Assembly: GCA_036245805.1 (NCBI GenBank) | Contig: BTRK01000006.1 | Coordinates: forward strand, 34,042,901-34,106,900 | Source of the DNA: Pristionchus mayeri | Lineage: Eukaryota > Nematoda > Chromadorea > Rhabditida > Neodiplogasteridae | Direction: 5' to 3' | Length of the DNA: 64,000 nucleotides | In this document: positions 49,601 to 64,000 of the stretch, piece after piece | Layout: each line of letters starts with the position of its first letter | How positions within the stretch are numbered: the first letter of the stretch is position 1 | Made by a program: the position numbers and the translations under genes | Notes under the pieces: model-generated | Told to the model about the DNA's origin: nothing | Database searches by the model: none | Seen by the model: only the letters and a program-made list of their open reading frames with translations

Positions 49601-50149
49601 CCTCTGTTTTTTCTCTCTACCGAGTGGCCGAAACCTCTAAGAGAATAAAGAATCGCCAAGAGAATATTATAGGTGTATTTAGGGAAAACCGTCACTGGGT
49701 GCTTAGCACTTTTCAGTGTACTTGTGAATAGTATCATAATATGTAAATTCGGACACTAGAAGGAAAACTGACAGGGATGAGTGGATTGTAGCCTCGAAAT
49801 ATGTCTACCATGAGTCTCTCCTCGTCTTCCGAACACCCACCACGACCTGACAATTTAGAGGTGATTGATGGGATGAGAGGTGTAATTTGTTAGGGTTCTG
49901 ACACTCGCCCAATCACGTGTGTTGTGGGAATCAACAAGGTTTCCCCTACACACGATCATACATTGAGTCGTTCCAGCATCGCGAAAATTTTGATGTAGGC
50001 AATTTTCACACAAAGATGCAAGAGATCGAATAGCAAAGTCGTCTCGATTTCCAATCCGAAATTCGATCTGAAGAAGTTCGGAAACATCCCTTACCCAAGA
50101 AATAAATCAATGCTGTGATGCATGAGAGAAGAGGAGATCGGAGATTCAT
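46610..50149 (-). CDS. unc-29: Levamisole-sensitive acetylcholine receptor non-alpha subunit, UNC-29 orthologue (502 aa)
   Basis: Seventeen exons close in frame: 50095-50149, 49773-49846, 49254-49370, 49049-49158, 48900-49006, 48801-48859, 48656-48707, 48491-48581, 48244-48338, 48033-48141, 47835-47961, 47689-47763, 47452-47549, 47256-47331, 47110-47178, 46908-47025, 46610-46686. The signal peptide ([19 protein letters not shown]) precedes [18 protein letters not shown]. The cys-loop [15 protein letters not shown] is intact. Loop C lacks vicinal cysteines, so this is a non-alpha subunit. TM2 begins [17 protein letters not shown], the cation-selective type. The M3-M4 loop words PGIGNF and [12 protein letters not shown], and [15 protein letters not shown] before TM4, are those of nematode UNC-29. 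With UNC-38, UNC-63, LEV-1 and LEV-8 partners it forms the body-wall muscle receptor targeted by levamisole (known for the family). Confidence 0.95.
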
Positions 50150-51913
50150 CGATCCATCGATGAGCGGGGCTGAATGATGAAAGGAATTGAGAGAACGAGA
50201 AAGACGGAGACTGCCAAATAAGAACTAACACGAAGAAATCACAACAATTAGATTTCAGCGAAGTGAGGCTATGCAATTATGCGTATATGAAAATTAAAAG
50301 AGAAATGTACTTTTATACTGCGGAGTGGGATGTTTATCAAATATTCTGAAGATGAAACTTGCCTTGTCATAACGATTTGCAACTTCTAAATATTCGCAAC
50401 CAAGCAAGAGCGTGGCTGCTTTATGAGCATAAAACAGAATGAATGTTTATTGTGAGGAGGAATTGCGAATAATTATAGAAATCGGAAACAACAAAAGGAA
50501 GATAAGAACAGAATCAATTAAAATGTTTCTGATATGGACACTTGTATTCCTAATGAAGAACGTGCCCACTTCTCATATTCAATAGAGTACTCCGATAGGC
50601 AAGACATCATTAAATACACATAACCAAATATCTGATCTCATTGATTGAGATAGCCAGTCAACCAGCCCGCCTCTCAACCTCTCTCACCCAATCTTACACT
50701 TTTGCACTGGAAGTCCAGCGCAGATGAACAAAAGGTGAAGGGATGGGAGAGAGAGAGGGGGGAGGGGGAGGGAGAGATAAATTTCATTCTCTCAGTGCAT
50801 ATCCTCATCTTCGTCCCTATCACCGATTGACCCGTAGAATGAAATCATTCGAAGTCAAGAGAGAGAGAGAGAGAGAGAAAGAGAGGAGACCTCAACGGAT
50901 CATAGATTCTTCCAATCAACAGCCTCCCAATCGACAACCCACAATGAACACAGGCACTCGTGGGAAAGAAGGAATTGGAAGGATCATAGAGATAAGATAT
51001 TGTGAAAGTAGCCGTTCTCGAGTCAAAACATCTCAATGGATATTCATCTCGGCACACATCGCTAATTACCGAATGTGCCCCAGTAGTCAACAGAATGCGA
51101 GATGAGCTATGGCATTGCGTAAATATGCGGAAAATTTCGGCCAGAGGGACAGCCATTTGCAAAACGAGGAAAACGGTGAACAGTTCAACTGGTAGAAATT
51201 TTCTGGTGGAAGTTCATCGGCCAGAAACCATCACTGGCTTGGATGCTGAACAACGAGATCTGGAGGGTGGTATTAGTGAATGAGAGAAGGCAGTGGAGGT
51301 ATTATGGAGGAACTCCCCCTCAACATCAGAAATAATAGAGGAGACGGAAGTGGGAGGAAATGCGCCACTCTCCACGAGGAAAGAGGGAACTTTCAGATTA
51401 CACCACTCACTGATAGGTGTAAGTCCAATTATCGGATCTCACCTTCTAGATAGAGGGAGGAATCATAATGGCAGCACTAACTCTCGGCACTTCTCAAATA
51501 ACACACCGGATGCACACCAGAAAGCTCCCAAATATCACTCAAAAAACTTAAAGAATTTGACAGCTGAAAGATCGCATGGATTGAAGAGAAGGCGAGAGAA
51601 GATGAGAAAGAAAGCGTGGGGGTAGATCAAAGGAGAGAGAGACAGTGTAGACATCGCTTTCTCCAATCGACACAGTCTCTCTCGGATCGGGGAAAGATTG
51701 CGATTGTCCCGTAGTTTCCTCACCTCACTATCATCCTTCTTTCTCTCCTCCGTTGTTGTTCATCTGTTCATTAGATGTCTCGTTTCATGTACTGATTGAT
51801 GAACTCCCAATCTTCAAGTCCCTTATCTCTTGTCCCTCTTTATTTTCATTTCTCGCGTGCTTTTCTCGGCTTTTCGTGTCATTGTTGCGGTTCAGTTAGA
51901 CTTACTCGATGTA
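50150..51913. other. Upstream region of unc-29, no gene seen
   Basis: No exon chain is supported. A GA-rich tract lies at 50740-50890. The region should hold the unc-29 promoter; I cannot identify specific sites. Confidence 0.4.
50858..50886. repeat. GA dinucleotide microsatellite
   Basis: About eleven uninterrupted GA units followed by a broken unit. Confidence 0.9.
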
Positions 51914-53154
51914 TTGGGGTGTCCGGAAAGTTCGTATAATTTTTTGTTTTTTATTTTTTATTCAATGCTTTACAATTCTCAGTGACCAATGTATGCCCCC
52001 TTCTTTCTCACTACCTCCCTCCAGCGATTGGGCAGGGTCTCGATTCCTCTCTTCCAGAATGCGGGTTTCTTTGAGACCGCCCAGTTCACGAAAGCCCTCA
52101 CAACTTCATCTCGATTCTTGAACTTCTTTCCTTTGCAGAAGTCAGAGAGAGAGCGGAAGCAGTGGTAGTCGCATGGGGAGAGATCCGGGGAATACGGTGG
52201 ATGGGGAATCCTCTCGATCTTCAGCTCGTCCATTTTCTTCTGGGTCATCTTCGCTCGATGTGGGCGAGCATTGTCCATCAGAAGAAGAATTTTCCCTGGT
52301 TCAGGAGTCTGGGAGGGACTCTGATCGCGACATCTTCCAGTTGTTCAGAGAAGAGGTCGGCATTGATGCTGGTGCCAGGGGCGAGGATCTCCCAGTAGAT
52401 GGGACCGAGCACTGAGAAGAAGAAGCAGAGGAGTTCCTTCTTTCCGTGCTCTTCCTTCTTCGGGACGGGCGTGGGCTTCTCATCTGCATCCACCCATTGC
52501 AGTCTCCTCACAGGGTTATCGTACGTGATCCACTTCTCATCTGTAGCGATGATGGAATCGACCCATCGAAGATTGGATCTACGATGGAGTAATTCCCGAC
52601 AGACTTGAACACGATTTTTCAGCTGTTCGGGGGAGAGGTCATGGGGAATCACTTGTGGGAGTTTCGGCTTCTTCCCAGATCGATGGACGATATCGGACAC
52701 CGTTGATCTGGGAGTACCAGTATCCTTCTTCAACTCACGCACACTGGCCATGGGCTTGCGCTTCAGTGTGCGGAGAACGAGAGGCTGATCGAGGGAGGGA
52801 GGGCGTCCAGAGCGGAGTTGATCATCGAGACCAAACTCCCCTTTCTTGAAGCGGGAGAACTACTTATAGCAGAAGGGTATGGAGGGGGCGTCAGCTCCTT
52901 CCGACTGGGCCAGGGCAGAGTGGGCCTCCTTCACGGATCGTCCAGACGGTAGTAATGAAGTAAAACTGCTCGGAGGTAGAGATGGGAGTCCATCACAAGA
53001 ATCAACGTAGCAACTAGGAGAATGATTAAATCCTCTCACTACTCAACGTCAGAATGATGCAATACATTGTTGACAAACAGATTGCGCAATCACTGCATTT
53101 GATCGCGAACTGACTTTTTTCCGAAGCATTATACGAACTTTCCGGACACCCCAA
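51914..53154 (-). mobile_element. Mariner transposon with broken transposase, 1,241 bp
   Basis: Perfect-looking inverted ends TTGGGGTGTCCGGAAAGTTC... lie at 51914 and, inverted, end at 53154, each flanked by TA. The length is that of a complete mariner, and the transposase gene fills it on the minus strand. Among the elements in this window it is the best preserved. Confidence 0.93.
51979..52993 (-). pseudogene. Mariner transposase, inactivated
   Basis: Reading from ATG 52993 the start (MDSHLYLRAVLLHYY) soon breaks frame after LDDP. A stop replaces the usual Trp at CYK*F (about 52860). A long open part, 52278-52751, holds the first catalytic Asp (IATDEKWITYDNP). A one-base deletion after GK at about 52280 shifts the frame. 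The last part, 51979-52278, holds the second Asp (MDNARPH) and the third (YSPDLSPCDYH), spaced as in the D,D34D class, and ends KKGAYIGH. At least three separate lesions mean it cannot make a working enzyme. Confidence 0.92.
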
Positions 53155-53215
53155 TAAAATGTCAAATAGTTATGTACTCACAGCCAACCAGTAACAAAAA
53201 ATGCAGTAAAAGTTC

Positions 53216-53297
53216 TGAAGAGAGTGGGATTCGAACCCACGCCTCCGAGGAGACTGGTGCCTTAAACTAGCGCCTTAGACCGCTCGGCCATCTCTCC
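53216..53297 (-). tRNA. tRNA-Leu (anticodon AAG)
   Basis: The cloverleaf is complete: acceptor GGAGAGA pairing TCTCTTC with one G-T, discriminator A, a D-arm with GCCGAGCGGTCTAAGGC, anticodon loop TTAAGGC (AAG), a long variable arm, and T-arm GTGGGTTCGAATCCCAC. One A-C mismatch lies in the anticodon stem (CTAGT against ACCAG), where related nematode genes have CTGGT. It starts 62 bases from the mariner end. Probably functional. Confidence 0.92.
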
Positions 53298-54250
53298 ATG
53301 GTGACTAGTTGATTGGAAAAGGCTAATGGGCCTTTCTTTTCAGTTGCGCAACATCTACTGTTCACCGTTTTTACACAATCTGTTACGAATAGTGCAAATT
53401 TGCTTTATTGATCAAGATAGATTTATTAAAGTAGATTTCCCTCCGCCCGTATTGTGATTTCTACCATTATGTGATATTCCAATGGTGCGCATAAGAAATT
53501 TACTTTACTTGTCCATTTGACCATAATTTCAACTAAAACCAGTTTATGAATACCTTACGTTGATGGAATCGCAATGAAGGAAAGAAGATATCTCTCAATG
53601 GCATGACTGTCACAGGAAGTATAGGTCTAAATTGTTGCATAAAAATGTATATGAAATAATCGAAATTTGCTCTATTGATCAAGATATGTCGTTGTATCAT
53701 GATTCCAATTGGTAACAAGGTCACAAAACCTAGATAAATTGGATTATGCGATGCTTCCTAAGCTCGCGTTTTTACTAAATGAAATTATCAGTTCCCACTA
53801 GTCCCCCAGTATGCAGTGTTAGACAATGACGATGATTTCCTCTGTGTTTGCACGATTCACAGAAGAACTGCTTCAAGTTTTATTGCATTCCGAAGCATCA
53901 AATACAACGTGAAACAGTGTAAGAACAATTCACTGGTGTATGCGTGTAATCGAACAAATCAATTTCATATGGTTCACGAGGGTAGAGATTGAGGGGAACC
54001 AGATAGGAATACTTAGAATGGGAAGGGCAAGGAAGGGAAGAGGCACTGAGAGCAACGGGAGAGCCATCGAGAGGACTCTTCTCAATGGGAGAACTCAATT
54101 CATCACACCTAGCTGAACACGAAACATTTGACTAGCGAGACTGATGCAAATCGATGGGAGTATTATCGAAACCGTATTGAGTGAATGCGTAGCCTAGATA
54201 TATATATAATGAGATGTCTGAGAAGAAGAAAAAGCTAATGATGGGCTGGT
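53298..54250. other. 3' flank of the receptor kinase gene
   Basis: No gene seen. A TTTATT at about 53879 reads AATAAA on the minus strand and may be the polyadenylation signal of the kinase, about 370 bases after its stop. Confidence 0.4.
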
Positions 54251-62797
<8,547 letters not shown>

Positions 62798-62880
62798 CTG
62801 AAAAGTAGAGTATTTTCGCTTTTGTTAAATTTTTAAGCTCTGTGGATCTGTTTTTTGAAAACTCTCATTTTATCCATTAA

Positions 62881-63251
62881 AGAAGGAATGTCAGCAAAGT
62901 TGAACTTTTGATGCTGTTATAACCATGGCCTAGCTTTTCATAACCATGAGAGATTCTGAAAATTTCAAATGCATATCTTTATTTTGAACCAAGTTATCAC
63001 TAGCTGGCAGAGTGCCAAGGGCGCTGATAGTCATTGATAGGGCAGGGACGTGCGGGAATTCAAATATCTCGACGATTTGTCAAAAGGGTGGGAATCGAAC
63101 CCGCAACCTCCCGATCACCTGGCGGCTGCTCTACCACTTAGCTATGGAAGTGATGGTTGCCTTCCTCTTAGCTCGCGCTATGATCTTTGGAGGGTTGGAT
63201 AGCTCATTACTATGACAGCGTCAAAAGTTCAACTTTGCTGACACTCCTTCT
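62881..63251. mobile_element. piggyBac-type MITE carrying a tRNA-like unit, upstream of the kinase
   Basis: TTAA flanks both ends. The inverted repeats are about 40 bases long (AGAAGGAATGTCAGCAAAGT against AGAAGGAGTGTCAGCAAAGT read from the other end). The left half is related to the shorter element at 60585-60826; the right half contains the tRNA-like sequence. Confidence 0.85.
63081..63151 (-). other. tRNA-like sequence inside a MITE (probable tRNA pseudogene)
   Basis: On the minus strand the A box (TAGCTAAGTGG) and B box (GGTTCGATTCC) are excellent matches to Pol III internal promoters. The D-arm and T-arm can form. The acceptor arms do not pair, the anticodon stem is short and the base before the presumed anticodon is not T, so a working tRNA is unlikely. 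Confidence 0.65.
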
Positions 63252-64000
63252 TTAATATGGTTGTCTGCTAAGAAGGGGTAGAAATTTAAGAGTACTAGGA
63301 CGAGTTTTTTTCCTATTTCTTAATGTCAGTCGTAATGTGTGAAAATGATACGTGTGATTCATTGGTCGGCTCCTTCTTCTTCTCAATTCCGTTGTAGTCA
63401 TCGCATTGTGATGGCCATCTATCGATTGATCGCACGCTTCTCGCTCTATTTCTGGAGTTGATGACTCATCGAGGAAGAAACAGATTCAAATATGGATATC
63501 GCATGGAAAGAGAGAACAACATAGGCGAAAGTGAATAGATAGACACGGACACCCGGGGATACGCGAGGGGATTCATCGGTATAATAAGAGGCTGTCGATA
63601 GTGCAGGGGATCTGTCATCTGTACCGTTGCTCTCTCCTGATCACACACTCTCTCGTCGTTTTTCTCGTCTGCACCCTCTCGTATCGCCACGATCTCTCTC
63701 CTCGCCCAAGGTCACGTTGGTCACTCGCGCCGAGTAGCCACAAACAACCCTGGGGGTTCGTGAATGGTGCGAGGGCGAGAGTGTGTTGACTGTAGAGAGA
63801 GTTCAGAGAAAGAGGTAGACGAGGGAGAGTGGGGAGATCGGAGAGAGTACCGGACATCGAGGTGAAATCCCCGAACCATTCGAGGCACAGCGCGAAAACA
63901 TTCTAGATAATAGAGACAGGCACAAGGGCACACGCATTTCATCAGAAATAATAGATGGAATAGGCCAATTTGACTGATGAAGACAGAGGTGAGGGAGGAG
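63252..64000. other. Upstream region of the kinase gene
   Basis: No exon is secure. An ATG at about 63861 (minus) precedes a GTACTC donor, but its phase does not fit the first exon found for the kinase. Confidence 0.35.

Noticed and set aside
50740..50890. Coding exon in the GA-rich tract
   Set aside because: The open frame is a simple repeat translated as Arg/Glu runs.
63081..63151. Functional tRNA gene
   Set aside because: Acceptor strands do not pair and the anticodon loop is abnormal, and it lies inside a MITE.

Overview
The window reads as nuclear DNA of a nematode, probably a rhabditid or diplogastrid; I cannot name the species. The reasons: many-exon genes with short GT-AG introns; a levamisole-receptor subunit that matches nematode UNC-29 along its length, including its M3-M4 loop; a GT92 (DUF23) gene; a VEGFR-like kinase with stacked immunoglobulin domains; two closely related orphan GPCRs; and many small mariner- and piggyBac-type repeats. 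Nothing is bacterial, so operons, ribosome binding sites and CRISPR do not apply. All gene models are my own splicing of the raw sequence. Most exon chains close in frame at every junction, which is the main support for them.

Layout. 1-1510 (-): 5' half of an ACR-16/alpha7-like acetylcholine receptor subunit, running off the left edge. 1511-9598: about 8 kb with no gene I can support. 9599-15532 (+): orphan GPCR A, complete. 18112-19632 (+): secreted cysteine-rich protein. 20133-21571 (+): small charged protein. 23781-29277 (+): orphan GPCR B, paralogue of A, with a mariner-type MITE in one intron. 29711-33188 (+): GT92 glycosyltransferase-like gene carrying an apparent one-base frameshift, its first intron almost filled by a decayed mariner. 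33502-36274 (-): membrane protein with a long Lys/Glu-rich segment. 37552-39280 (-): secreted protein with Notch-type LNR modules. 42080/42362-42840 (+): histidine-rich protein. 42981-43852 (+): small membrane protein with a basic stretch. 46610-50149 (-): unc-29 orthologue with two candidate last exons. 51914-53154: mariner with a broken transposase. 53216-53297 (-): tRNA-Leu(AAG). 54251-62797 (-): VEGF-receptor-like tyrosine kinase, with a palindrome of about 1.2 kb and a piggyBac-type MITE in its introns and a tRNA-bearing sibling MITE just upstream.

Function. Two cys-loop receptor subunits, two GPCRs and a receptor kinase give the window a neuromuscular and signalling flavour, but the genes lie on both strands and do not form one pathway. 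The most unusual items are the piggyBac-type MITE that carries a tRNA-like Pol III unit, the giant hairpin inside the kinase gene, the duplicated last exon of unc-29, the frameshifted GT92 gene, and short GC-rich and TACCGTA-type motifs recurring in introns, apparently with a strand bias.
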